The notes under the pieces were generated by a model. The model did no database searches. It saw nothing but the letters and a program-made list of their open reading frames with translations, and was not told the origin of the DNA. A stretch of DNA of 64,000 nucleotides from Sinonovacula constricta (taxonomy: Eukaryota > Mollusca > Bivalvia > Cardiida > Solecurtidae): contig CM017564.1 in the NCBI GenBank assembly GCA_007844125.1, forward strand, positions 19,610,115 through 19,674,114. Direction: 5' to 3'. Made by a program: the position numbers and the translations under genes. Numbering within the stretch: the stretch's first letter is position 1; each line of letters opens with the position of its first letter. This document shows positions 42,080 through 55,631 of this stretch, piece by piece.

Positions 42080-45000
42080 TATATGTGTTGTAATGTGTAC
42101 ACTGTGCGGGGTGTTATATGTGTACACTGTGTGTGTTGTTATATGTGTACACTGTGTGTGTTGTTATATGTGTACACTGTATGTGTTGTTATATGTGTAC
42201 ACTGTGTGTGTTGTTATATGTGTACACTGTGTGTGTTGTTATATGTGTACACTGTGTGTGTTGTTATATGTGTACACTGTGTGTGTTGTTATATGTGTAC
42301 ACTGTGTGTGTTGTTATATGTGTACACTGTGTGTGTTGTTATATGTGTACACTGTGTGTGTTGTTATATGTGTACACTGTGTGTGTTGTTATATGTGTAC
42401 ACTGTGTGTGTTGTTATATGTGTACACTGTGTGTGTTGTTATATGTGTACACTGTATGGGTTGTTATATGTGTACACTGTGTGTTGTTGTTTATGGGACA
42501 CTGTGTGTGTTAGTAATGTGTACACTGTGTGTGTTGTTATGTGTACACTGTGTGTGTGTTATATGTGTACACTGTGTGTGTTGTTATATGTGTACACTGT
42601 GTGTGTTGTTATATGTGTACACTGTGTGTGTTGTTATATGTGTACACAGTGTGTGTTGTTATATGTGTACACTGTGTGTGTTGTTATATGTGTACACTGT
42701 GTGTGTTGTTATATGTGTACACAGTGTGTGTTGTTATATGTGTACACTGTGTGTGTTGTTATATGTGTACACCGTGTGTGTTGTTATATGTGTACACTGT
42801 GTGTGTTGTTATATGTGTACACTGTGTGTATGGTTATATGTGTACACTGTGTGTGTTGTTATATGTGTACACCGTGTGTGTTGTTTATATGTGTACACTG
42901 TGTGTGTTGTTATATGTTGTACACTGTGTGTGTTGTTATATGTGTACACAGTGTGTGTTGTTATATGTGTACACAGTGTGTGTTTGGTTGATATGTGTAC
43001 ACTGTGTGTGTTGTTATATGTGTACACAGTGTGTGTTGTTATATGTGTACACTGTGCGGGGTGTTATATGTGTACACCGTGTGTGTTGTTATATGTGTAC
43101 ACTGTGTGTGTTGTTATATGTGTACACTGTGTGTATTGTTATATGTGTACACCGTGTGTGTTGTTATATGTGTACACTGTGTGTGTTGTTATATGTGTAC
43201 ACCGTGTGTGTTGTTATATGTGTACACTGTGTGTGTTGTTATATGTGTACACTGTGTGTGTTGTTATATGTGTACACAGTGTGTGTTGTTATATGTGTAC
43301 ACTGTGTGTGTTGTTATATGTGTACACTGTGTGTGTTGTTATATGTGTACACTGTGTGTGTTGTTATATGTGTACACAGTGTGTGTTGTTATATGTGTAC
43401 ACTGTGTGTGTTGTTATATGTGTACACAGTGTGTGTTGTTATATGTGTACACTGTGTGTGTTGTTATATGTGTACACTGTGTGTGTTGTTATATGTGTAC
43501 ACAGTGTGTGTTGTTATATGTGTACACTGTGTGTGTTGTTATATGTGTACACCGTGTGTGTTGTTATATGTGTACACTGTGTGTGTTGTTATATGTGTAC
43601 ACTGTGTGTGTTGTTATATGTGTACACTGTGTGTGTTTGTTATATGTGTACACTGTGTGTGTTGTTATATGTGTACACCTTGGTGTGTTGTTATATGTGT
43701 ACACGTGTGTGTTGTTATATGTGTACACAGTGTGGTGTTGTTATATGTGTACACAGTGTGTGTTGTTATATGTGTACATAGTGGTGTGATTGTGTATATG
43801 TGTACACCGTGTGTGTTGTTATATGTGTACACAGTGTGTGTTGTTATATGTGTACACCGTGTGTGTTGTTATATGTGTACACCGTGTGTGTTGTTATATG
43901 TGTACACAGTGTGTGTTGTTATTATGTGTACCACGTGTGGTGTGTTATATGTGTACACCTGTGTGTGTTGTTATATGTTACACTGTGTGTGTTGTTATAT
44001 GTGTACACTGTGTGTGTTTGTTATATGTGTACACCGTGGGGTGTTGTTATATGTGTACACTGTGTGTTGTTGTTATATGTGTACACTGGTGTGTTGTTAT
44101 ATGTGTACACCGTGTGTGTTGTTATATGTGTCCACTGTGTGTGTTGTTATATGTGTACACTGTGTGATTTGTTATATGTGTACACTGTGTGTGTTGTTAT
44201 ATGTTGTACACTGTGTGTGTTTGTTATACTGTGTACACTGTGGGTGTTGTTATATGTGTACACCGTGTGTGTTGTGTATATGTGTACACTGTGTGTGTTT
44301 GTTAATATGTGTACACCGTGTGTTGTTATATGTGTACACTGTGGTGTGTTGTTATATGTGTACACTGTGTGTATTGGTCACCGATATATGTGTACACCGT
44401 GTGTGTATTGTTATATGTTGGAACCGTGTGTAGTGTTTATATGTGTACACCGTGTGTGTTTGTTATATGTTGTACACCTGTGTGTGTTGTTATATGTGTC
44501 AACACTGTGTGTGTTGTTTATATGTGTACAACTGTGGGTGTGTTATATGTGTACACTGTGTGTATTGTATATGTGTACACTGTGTGTGTTGTTATATGTG
44601 TACACTGTGGGGTGTTATAGTGTACACTGTGTGTTGTTATATGTGTACACTGTGTGGGTTGTTATATGTGTACACTGTGGTGTTGTTATATGTGTACACG
44701 TGTGTGTTGTTATATGTGTACACTGTGTGTGTTATATGTGTACACTGTGTGTGTTGTTATATGTGTACACTGCGGGGAGTTATATGTGTACACCGTGTGT
44801 TGTTATATGTGTACACTGTGTGTTGTTATATGTGTACACTGTGTGTTGTTATATGTGTACACTGTGTGTATTGTTATATGTGTACACTGTGTGTTGTTAT
44901 ATGTGTACACTGTGTGGGGTGTTATATGTGTACACTGTGTGTGTTATATGTGTACGCTGTGTGGGTTGTTATATGTGTACAGTGTGTGTTGTATATGTGT

Positions 45001-48000
45001 ACACCGTGTGTGTTGTTATATGTGTACACTGTGTGTGTTTTTATATGTGTACACGGTGTGTATTGTTATATGTGTACACTGTGTGTGTTGTTATATGTGT
45101 ACACTGTGCGGGGTGTTATATGTGTACACCGTGTGTGTTGTTATATGTGTACACTGTGTGTGTTGTTATATGTGTACACCGTGTGTGTTGTTATATGTGT
45201 ACACTGTGTGTGTTGTTATATGTGTACACTGTGTGTATTGTTATATGTGTACACTGTGTGTGTTGTTATATGTGTACACTGTGTGGGGTGTTATATGTGT
45301 ACACTGTGTGTTGTTATATGTGTACGCTGTGTGGGTTGTTATATGTGTACATTGTGTGTGTTGTTATATGTGTACACTGTGTGTATTGTTATATGTGTAC
45401 ACTGTGTGTGTTGTTATATGTGTACGCTGTGTGGGTTGTTATATGTGTACACTGTGCGGGGTGTTATATGTGTACACTGTGTGTTGTTATATGTGTACGC
45501 TGTGTGGGTTGTTATATGTGTACATTGTGCGGGGTGTTATATGTGTACACTGTGTGGGTTGTTATATGTGTACACTGTGTGTGTTGTTATATGTGTACAT
45601 TGTGTGTGTTGTTATATGTGTACACTGTGCGGGGTGTTATATGTGTACACTGTGTGTGTTGTTATATGTGTACACTGTGCGAGGTGTTATATGTGTACAC
45701 TGTGTGTGTTGTTATATGTGTACACTGTGCGGGGTGTTATATGTGTACACTGTGTGTGTTGTTATATGTGTACACTGTGCGGGGTGTTATATGTGTACAC
45801 TGTGTGTGTTGTTATATGTGTACACTGTGCGGGGTGTTATATGTGTACACTGTGTGGGTTGTTATGTGTACACTGTGTGTGTTGTTATATGTGTACACTG
45901 TGCGGGGTGTTATATGTGTACACTGTGTGGGTTGTTATATGTGTACACTGTGTGTTGTTATGTGTGTACACTGTGTGTGTTGTTATATATGTACTCTGTG
46001 TGGTTTGTTATATGTGTACACTGTGCGGGGTGTTATATGTGTACATTGTGTGTTGTTATATGTGTACGCTGTGTGGGTTGTTATATGTGTACACTGTGCG
46101 GGGTGTTATATGTGTACAGTGTGTGTTGTTATATGTGTACGCTGTGTGGGTTGTTATATGTGTACACTGTGCGGGGTGTTATATGTGTACACTGTGCGTG
46201 TTGTTATATATGTACGCTGTGTGGGTTGTTATATGTGTACACTGTGCGGGGTGTTATATGTGTACAGTGTGTGTTGTTATATGTGTACACTGTGTGTGTT
46301 GTTATATGTGTACACAGTGTGTGTTGTTATATGTGTACACTGTGTGTGTTGTTATATGTGTACACCGTGTGTGTTGTTATATGTGTACACTGTGCGGGGT
46401 GTTATATGTGTACAGTGTGTGTTGTTATATGTGTACACTGTGTGTGTTGTTATATGTGTACACTGTGTGTGTTGTTATATGTGTACACTGTATGGGTTGT
46501 TATATGTGTACACTGTGTGGGTTGTTATATGTGTACACTGTGTGTTGTTATATGTGTACACTGTGTGTGTTGTTATATGTGTACACTGTATGTGTTGTTA
46601 TATGTGTACACTGTATGGGTTGTTATATGTGTACACCGTGTGTGTTGTTATATGTGTACACTGTGCGGGGTGTTATATGTGTACAGTGTGTGTTGTTATA
46701 TGTGTACACTGTGTGTGTGTTATATGTGTACACTGTATGGTTGTTATATGTGTACACTGTGTGTTTGTTATATGTGTACACTGTGGGTTGTTATATGTGT
46801 ACAGTGTGTGTTGTTATATGTGTACACTGTGGTGTTGTTATATGTGTACACTGTGGGGTTGTTATATGTGTACACTGTGTGTGTTGTTATATGTGTACAC
46901 TGTGTGTGTTGTTATATGTGTACACTGTGTGTGTTGTTTATGTGTACACTGTTGTGTTGTTTTATGTGTACAATGTGTGGGTTGTTATATGTGTACACTG
47001 TATGGGTTGTTATATGTGTACACTGTGTGTGTTGTTATATGTGTACACTGTATGTGTTGTTATATGTGTACACTCTGTGTGTTGTTATATGTGTACACTG
47101 TATGTGTTGTTATATGTGTACACTGTGTGTGTTGTTATATGTGTACACTGTATGTGTTGTTATATGTGTACACTGTGTGGGTTGTTATATGTGTACACTG
47201 TGTGGATTGTTATATGTGTACACTGTGTGTGTTGTTATATGTGTACACTGTATGTGTTGTTATGTGTGTACACTGTGTGTGTTGTTATATGTGTACACTC
47301 TGTGGGTTGTTATATGTGTACACTGTGTGTGTTGTTATATGTGTACACTGTGTGTTGTTATATGTGTACACTGTGTGTGTTGTTATATGTGTACACTGTG
47401 TGGGTTGTTATATGTGTACACTGTGTGGGTTGTTATATGTGTACACTGTGTGGGTTGTTATATGTGTACACTGTGTGTGTTGTTATATGTGTACACTGTA
47501 TGTGTTGTTATATGTGTACACTGTGTGGGTTGTTATATGTGTACACTGTATGTGTTGTTATATGTGTACACTGTATGTGTTGTTATATGTACACGTGTGG
47601 TTGTTATATGTGTACACTGTTGTGTTGTTATATGTGTACACTGTGTGTTGTTATATGTGTACACTGTATGTGTTATATGTGTACACGGTGTATTGTTATA
47701 TGTGTACACTGTGTGTGTTGTTATATGTGTACACTGTATGGGTTGTTATATGTGTACACTGTATGTGTTGTTATATGTGTACACTGTGGGTTGTTATATG
47801 TGTACACTGTATGTGTTGTTATATGTGTACACTGTGTGTGTTGTTATATGTGTACACTGTGTGTGTTGTTATATGTGTACACTGTGTGTGTTGTTATATG
47901 TGTACACTGTGTGTGTTGTTATATGTGTACACTGTGTGTGTTGTTATATGTGTACACTGTATGGGTTGTTATATGTGTACATTGTGTGTGTTGTTATATG

Positions 48001-49820
48001 TGTACACTGTGTGTGTTGTAATATGTGTACACTGTGTGTGTTGTAATATGTGTACACTGTGTGTATTGTTATATGTGTACACTGTGTGTGTTGTTATATG
48101 TGTACACTGTATGTGTTGTTATATGTGTACACTGTATGTGTTGTTATATGTGTACACTGTATGTGTTGTAATATGTGTACACTGTGTGTGTTGTAATATG
48201 TGTACACTGTGTGTATTGTTATATGTGTACACTGTGTGGGTTGTTATAAGTGTACACTGTGTGTGTTGTTATATGTGTACACTGTGTGTGTTGTTATATG
48301 TGTACACTGTGTGCGTTGTTATATGTGTACACTGTGTGGGTTGTTATATGTGTACACTGTGTGGGTTGTTATATGTGTACACTGTGTGTGTTGTTATATG
48401 TGTACCCTGTGTGTGTTGTTATATGTGTACACTGTGTGTGTTGTTATATGTGTACATTGTGTGTGTTGTTATATGTGTACACTGTGTGGGTTGTTATATT
48501 TGTACACTGTGTGTTGTTATATGTGTACACTGTATGTGTTGTTATATGTGTACACTGTGTGTGTTGTTATATGTGAACACTGTATGTGTTGTTATATTTG
48601 TACACTGTATGTGTTGTTATATGTGTACACTGTGTGTGTTGTTATATGTGTACACTGTGTGGGTTGTTATATGTGTACACTGTATGTGTTGTTATATGTG
48701 TACAGTGTATGTGTTGTTATATGTGCTCACTGTGTGTGTTGTTATATGTGTACACTGTGTGTGTTGTTATATGTGTACACTGTGTGTGTTGTTATATGTG
48801 TACACTGTATGGGTTGTTATATGTGTACACTGTGTGTGTTGTTATATGTGTACACTGTATGGGTTGTTATAAGTGTACACTGTGTGTGTTGTTATATGTG
48901 TACACTGTGTGTGTTGTTATATGTGTACACTGTATGGGTTGTTATAAGTGTACACTGTGTGTGTTGTTATATGTGTACACTGTGTGTGTGCTATATGTGT
49001 ACATGTGGTGTTGTTATATGTGTACCACTGTGTGTGTTGTTATATGTGTACACTGTGTGGGTTGTTATATGTGTACTTTGTATGTGTTGTTATATGTGTT
49101 CACTGTGTGTATTGTTATATGTGTACACTGTATGTGTTGTTATATGTGTACAGTGTGTGTTGTTATATGTGTACACTGTGTGTGTTGTTATATGTGTACA
49201 CTGTATGTGTTGTTATATGTGTTCACTGTGTGTATTGTTATATGTGTACACTTTGTGTGTTGTAATATGTGTACACTGTGTGTGTTGTTATATGTGTACA
49301 CTGTATGTGTGTTATATGTGTACACTGTGGTGTTGTTATATGTACACTGTGTGTGTTGTATGTGTACACTGTGTGAGTTGTTATATGTGTACACTGTGTG
49401 TTGTTATATGTGTACACTGTATGGGTTGTTATATGTGTACACTGTATGGGTTGTTATATGTGTACACTGTATGGGTTGTTATATGTGTACACTGTATGTG
49501 TTGTTATATGTGTACACTGTGTGTGTTGTTATATGTGTACACTGTATGGGTTGTTATATGTGTACACTGTATGGGTTGTTATATGTGTACACTGTGTGTG
49601 TTGTTATATGTGTACACTGTATGGGTTGTTATATGTGTACACTGTGTGTGTTGTTATATGTGTACACTGTGTGGGTTGTTATATGTGTACACTGTGTGTG
49701 TTGTTATATGTGTACACTGTGCGGGGTGTTATATGTGTACACAGTTTGGGTTGTTATATGTGTACACTGTGTGTTGTTATATGTGTACACTGTGTGTGTT
49801 GTTATATGTGTACACTGTAT
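42080..49820 (+). repeat. 25-bp minisatellite array, about 7.7 kb
   Basis: Unit TTGTTATATGTGTACACTGT plus GTGTG, roughly 310 copies. Each unit holds the 8-bp palindrome GTGTACAC. Variants are regional: ACAGTG and ACCGTG types mainly at 42.6-44.6 kb, GCGGGGTG types at 44.7-46.7 kb, TATGTG and TATGGG types from 46.4 kb on. Because 25 is not a multiple of 3 and the unit lacks stops in all three forward frames, very long Cys/Val/Tyr-rich ORFs (up to 1,690 codons) appear. They are artefacts of the repeat. Confidence 0.95.
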
Positions 49821-51750
49821 GTAACTCCTTCCCGTATTGACTGTTTTAATGTATCTTTCCATACCTAGATTCGGTGCTCGCAAATAATTTTGTATACAAA
49901 CAAGAATCAAAGCGCTCAGAAGCTCTGTTTGGGCGGAGTACATTTGACCCTGTACGCGATTACAGGTGTGCAGGCAATGGTCAAAGTCATTCCGTATTAA
50001 ATCAGATGTATTACGCATTGGAAATTAGGAAGCAGGCTAGTTTTTAGCTGCAAATAAACGCCTCTTCTAAACTATAGATTATACAATGGGACAAAAGTTA
50101 CATCAGGGTAATTAACATCCGACAATATAAACCATTTTATTAAACAATCAATACTTTCAATATGATTTTGCATTTTAACTTAAGTAAGTTCAAAAATAAA
50201 TGCTCATACATGCTACCGGATTCGACCAAATAAACTGAGTTTGAAATTACCTACTGCCTCTTACATCTCTGTGATCTGAATCTAAAAGTCCCGAGTGCGC
50301 CATTTCTCTCTGAACAGGTAATTGTAGACTGAGATGCTACAAATGGCCTATGTCATTACATAACCTTGTGCATAACTGCAGAAGGCGACCCTCGCAGGAT
50401 ATCGAAAATATCTCGGATTAATAGATAATGAACAGTCCTTCTCATAGCAACTCGCTCCCCATTTCCTCTAGTCAATGAGTGATATTCGCACGCGGCATTG
50501 TTCATTTATAAATCTGCATTTCATGCGTATCTGAATAACACAATCACAGTTTGAATATGCAGTAATATTAATCTTAACATTTGAAGCATGTTTTGACACA
50601 ATTGACGCGTCTAGCATCCTTTAACATACATATTTGCTATATACACGCACTACTTCTTCCCAGGCATGAATAACTGACCGCGAGTAGCCAAGGTCATGCA
50701 GGGTCAATCCTGTGTGCTACACTGCCCTGTGTTAAGTAGGTCAACTTCTCACCAATCTGTTTAACACTATCACTGACTGGAAAAGTAGATGTATATAAAC
50801 AACAAAGACCAACAGTTAAGAAACCGTTAATTGACAAATACGAATTAGAACACCGTCTCTAGATAACTGAAAAACTGTTGTTGGGACGATAAACCCAATA
50901 AACAATCAAACAACTTAGAACATGTGCAAATACAACAGAAATGTCTGCTCTGCAAATTATTGTTACTAATAAAAAGTTGAAGAACAAACTGAATTAAATT
51001 CATAAGAAGAAATACATCTACACACATTTGCTGAAAAATGAATAATAACACTATTTTATACATATACATTTATTATATCAAAGAAAGCTTTAGATTGCAG
51101 GCACTCTGGATTATGTTAGGTCACAAATCATGCCACAGTGCGGTTTGAAAGCTATACTCAAAAATGACATTTGTTGCTATTTTCTGAAAATGTTTGAAGT
51201 GCAAATTTTGTTCCCAGGTAAAAACTTGTTAAAGCTATGTATGTTTTTTTATGAGTTCGTGACATGCTATCACAGTGAATGTAGTTAAAATAACTTATAT
51301 ACATCGCCCTTTTCCATTAATTTACACCAATATAGTTAAAGTTTTCCTATTAAATCTCGTAAATACGAAGATAGCCGATGTATTGTGTTGTGACGGACTC
51401 TACGATTCTTGTATTGGGTTTTACTTACAAGTACTGCTGAGCCGCCATAACTACAGAGTGGATTTTTCAATCGTCGCTGTGACAGAGCGCGCTGTGGGGA
51501 TAATGTAGAATGTGACAGAGGGTTGTTTATATTCAGTAATACGTGTTGAACGTCCAGCACAGTTCTATAGGCACAGTAAGATGTCGGTGATTGTCATTTA
51601 TTGAATAGTTGATGCCGATTGGTAGATTGGTCGTTACGTGATTAGTTAAGTACAGTTAACTTAGCGTATCAGTTAAAGCATTATTCGTAAATAGTGAAAT
51701 TCGTTTGTTTTGCTAGAAAAGGTTGGATATTAAAGTATCGATATATTGAG
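49821..51750. other. Non-coding stretch upstream of the orphan signal-peptide exon
   Basis: AT-rich single-copy DNA with no supported ORF, except a SINE tail at 50851-50910. Its right end may hold the promoter of the gene starting at 51751, but no TATA box was evident. Confidence 0.4.
50851..50910 (+). mobile_element. SINE tail (diverged copy)
   Basis: CACCGTCTCTAGATAACTGA, then CTGTTGTTGGGACGATAAAC and CCAATAAACAATC match the tail of the copy at 17545-17733. Confidence 0.55.
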
Positions 51751-51808
51751 ATGGCTGCGATGTATGTGTCCTGTTGTGTGATTCTGCTTGGAGTAATCAA
51801 CACCTCGG
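51751..51808 (+). CDS. First coding exon of a secreted or membrane protein (signal peptide only)
   Basis: ATG followed by MAAMYVSCCVILLGVINTS, a short polar start, a hydrophobic core and small residues, ending at a GTAATA donor at 51809. The exon is 58 bp and leaves phase 1. The layout (a signal peptide exon followed by a long intron) is common for animal secreted proteins. No following exon was recognised before the satellite arrays, so the gene may continue beyond 62.5 kb or be broken. Confidence 0.4.
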
Positions 51809-52220
51809 GTAATATTTACGTTTTCTATTAACTTTCACGCCAGTGGTTTAGCGTTATTGATCATTTAGTTTTAACAACTGACTTTTTAAAGTTACAATTC
51901 ATTCAACCATCGGCTTGAAATCGTCCATTTCTTTTTAATGTTGTTTTGTGTTGACTGTGAAATGTGGTTTATAGACATTCTTATTTATTATTCAATTGTT
52001 TGATCATGTTTTATGTGTTTTAACTGCATGGTAAATATAAACTTGCTATGAATTTATGTCAGTAATCATTGCTATCAAAGTAGCATATCTGGATTAAAGG
52101 TCCTATATTTAATTAGTTTCTTTTTAATATCCTCATGATTCCAATCTGCAAATGTTTTATTAATGTATAAATTATTATTAAATTGTTATAATAATTATTA
52201 TTATTACTTCTTTTATTGTA

Positions 52221-52291
<71 letters not shown>

Positions 52292-53079
52292 AACTACTAC
52301 TACCTCGCCTACTACTATTACTACTATTAATATAACAACAGTTTGTCCGTAGGCCTGCAAAGGATATTGTTATATGTTAATTGTGCATCTGAAGCGAAAT
52401 AATAGTTATTAATGAAATTATTATCTAATTATTAGCTTATTTGCTAGTTTTGTATGGATTTATATTTTGCGAGGACATACATGGACTGTACGTCATATTA
52501 TTCGAAACGCAAAAAAAAAAGTTAATATATAATTGACATTATATCATAAATGAATAAAACAAATAGAATTAAGCGTAACATAATTAACCATTACAACTTT
52601 ACTCAAAACTAATTAAAATGCAATTAAACACTGGTTTGAAAATTAAATTACATGATTAAACTACAATAGATAATACATTACCAGGAAATGCACATAAACT
52701 ATTGAAACGAACAGTCAACAAAAATAACATTAGTAGAAAACAATACGTTTTTTTTTATATTTTGTGCACCCACTTACACCCCAAGATCGAAAATTAATTT
52801 CTTCGGTAAAATTTAAAACTTGTAAGGTATGTTTTGTACGTGCTATGACTCACGCCAAAGTCGATGAGGTTTAAGGTAAGATAATAGGTACACGTGATAG
52901 AGAAGATTTACCTTACATTTTCTTTGTTTAGACTGTAATATATTATTTTATTATATACACTATAACAATTATTGTTTGAAGTTTTGATAAAGCAAAATTA
53001 ATCGTTGTTGTTTTTTTTTTGGTTCACGTGATATGTTAATTATCTATATGTATACATGTTTTAAATATGATGTACACTA
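51809..53079. other. AT-rich intron-like stretch
   Basis: Contains the ATT microsatellite at 52220-52290. No coding exon recognised. Confidence 0.4.
52220..52290 (+). repeat. (ATT)n microsatellite
   Basis: About 23 ATT/TTA units without interruption, followed by an ACT-rich imperfect stretch. Confidence 0.9.
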
Positions 53080-53084
53080 TTATA

Positions 53085-53131
53085 TGTACAAATCTTAAAT
53101 AAAATTTCTGTTCTGTTCTGTTCTGTTCTGA
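53085..53131 (+). mobile_element. LINE 3' terminus with (TTCTG)n tail
   Basis: AAATAAAATTTCTG followed by five TTCTG units. The reverse orientation recurs at 57184-57215 (CAGAACAGAACTTTATTTCATCC), indicating one family of 5'-truncated LINE ends. Confidence 0.45.
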
Positions 53132-53485
53132 TTGTGAGTTTAATACATTGTAAAGAATAGTGCTTTTTAATAATTAATTTACCAATAAGAACGACGGTCG
53201 GTAAGGGACGAAACAATCTGTTGAACGTCGTTTCCAACGCGCAATTATGAACAACACTGTGATACAACAACTTTTCTCAGGAGATATTTTCTAACATTAG
53301 AAAGAAATAATGTTTAACTTAAAAGACGTAAACTTCGACAAAACCAGAAATTCTAGAGAAATAAAGCCTTCTGTAGACCCTTGAGTAACGTTAAAGTATG
53401 CCTGGCCTTATTTGCATGTCGAATTAGATCAGATAGGCTTTAACATGTATGAGGTAGCTTTTACACCGTTGGGATTTGTGGAAAT

Positions 53486-55500
53486 TGTTACAAAACTGGA
53501 ACAACAAGCAATCAAATTTAACCACATCGATGTTTATTGGAGTACACTTGTTACAACCCTAGAACAACAAGCAATCAAATTTAACCAAATCGATGTTTAT
53601 TGGAGCACACTTGTTACAACCATGGAACAATAAGCAATCAAATTTAACCAAATCGATGTTTATTGGAGTACGCTTGTTACAACCCTGGAACAACAAGCAA
53701 TCAAATTTAACCAAATCGATGTTTATTGGAGTACGCTTGTTACAACCCTGGAACAACAAGCAATCAAATTTAACCAAATCGATGTTTATTAGAGTACGCT
53801 TGTTACAACCCTAGAAAAACAAGCAATCAAATTTAACCAAATCGATGTTTATTAGAGTACACTTGGTACAACCCTGAAACAAAAAGCAATCAAATTTAAC
53901 CAAATCGATATTTATTAGAGTACGATTGTTACAACCCTGGAACAACAAGCAATCAAATTTAACCAAATCGATGTTTATTAGAGTACACTTGGTACAACCC
54001 TGGAACAACAAGCAATCAATTTAACCAAATCGATGTTTATTAGAGTACACTTGGTACAACCCTGGAACAACAAGCAACCAAATTTAACCAAATCGATGTT
54101 TATTAGAGTACACTTGTTAAAACCCTAGAACAACAAGCAATCAAATTTAACCAAATCGATGTTTATTAGAGTACACTTGTTAAAACCCTAGAACAACAAG
54201 CAATCAAATTTAACCAAATCGATGTTTATTAGAGTACACTTGTTAAAACCCTAGAACAACAAGCAATCAAATTAAACCAAATCGATGTTTATTAGAGTAC
54301 ACTTGTTAAAACCCTAGAACAACAAGCAATCAAATTTAACCAAATCGATGTTTATTAGAGTACACTTGTTAAAACCATGGAACAACAAGCAATCAAATTT
54401 AACCAAATCGATGTTTATTAGAGTACACTTGTTACAACCCTGGAACAACAAGCAATAAAATTTAACCAAATCGATGTTTATTGGAGTACACTTGTTACAA
54501 CCCTAGAACAACAAGCAATCAAATTTAACCAAATCGATGTTTAATGGAGTACACTTGTTAAAACCCTAGAACAACAAGCAATCAAATTTAACCAAATCGA
54601 TGTTTATTAGAGTACACTTGTTAAAACCCTAGAACAACAAGCAATCAAATTTAACCAAATCGATGTTTATTAGAGTACAGTTGTTAAAACCCTAGAACAA
54701 CAAGCAATCAAATTTAACCAAATCGATGTTTATTAGAGTACACTTGTTACAACCCTGGAACAACAAGCAATCAAATTTAACCAAATCGATGTTTATTAGA
54801 GTACACTTGGTACAACCCTGGAACAACAAGCAATCAATTTAACCAAATCGATGTTTATTAGAGTACACTTGTTACAACCCTAGAACAACAAGCAATCAAA
54901 TTTAACAAAATCGATGTTTATTGGAGTACACTTGTTACAACCCTAGAACAACAAGCAATCAAATTTAACCAAATCGATGTTTATTAGAGTACACTTGTTA
55001 AAACCCTAGAACAACAAGCAATCAAATTTAACCAAATCGATGTTTATTGGAGTACACTTGTTACAACCCTAGAACAACAAGCAATCAAATTTAACCAAAT
55101 CGATGTTTATTGGAGTACACTTGTTACAACCCTAGAACAACAAGCAATCAAATTTAACCAAATCGATGTTTATTGGAGTACACTTGTTAAAACCCTAGAA
55201 CAACAAGCAATCAAATTTAACCAAATCGATGTTTATTAGAGTATACTTGTTACAACCCTAGAACAACAAGCAATCAAATTGAACCAAATCGATGTTTATT
55301 GGAGTACACTTGTTAAAACCCTAGAACAACAAGCAATCAAATTGAACCAAATCGATGTTTATTGGAGTACACTTGTTAAAACCCTAGAACAACAAGCAAT
55401 CAAATTGAACCAAATCGATGTTTATTGGAGTACACTTGTTACAACCCTAGAACAACAAGCAATCAAATTGAACTAAATCGATGTTTATTGGAGTACACTT
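53486..55500 (+). repeat. 63-bp minisatellite array, about 32 copies
   Basis: Unit with AACAACAAGCAATCAAATTT, AACCAAATCGATGTTTATT and AGAGTACACTTGTTACAACC, spaced 63 bp (ATCGA at 53526, 53589, 53652). The period is a multiple of 3, so variants with TATTGG instead of TATTAG give short open frames. Variants alternate between AAACCC and CAACCC and between TTGGAG and TTAGAG. Confidence 0.95.
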
Positions 55501-55631
55501 GGCCGAGCTGAGTTTTCTTGTCATGTCTGGGTGAGAGTCCAAGTCGGGCTTAGAGATTATATTTGAAGAGATCTCTTTGTTTATATCTGTTACTTTGATT
55601 GCTTAAATATCTGTGTACTTGTTTCTCCCAC

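Noticed and set aside
42083..49868. Giant plus-strand ORFs (up to 1,690 codons) rich in Cys, Val and Tyr
   Set aside because: All three forward frames are open because the 25-bp unit contains no stop. The peptide is a 25-residue cycle dictated by the repeat, with frame shifts at every indel. There is no start context or domain.
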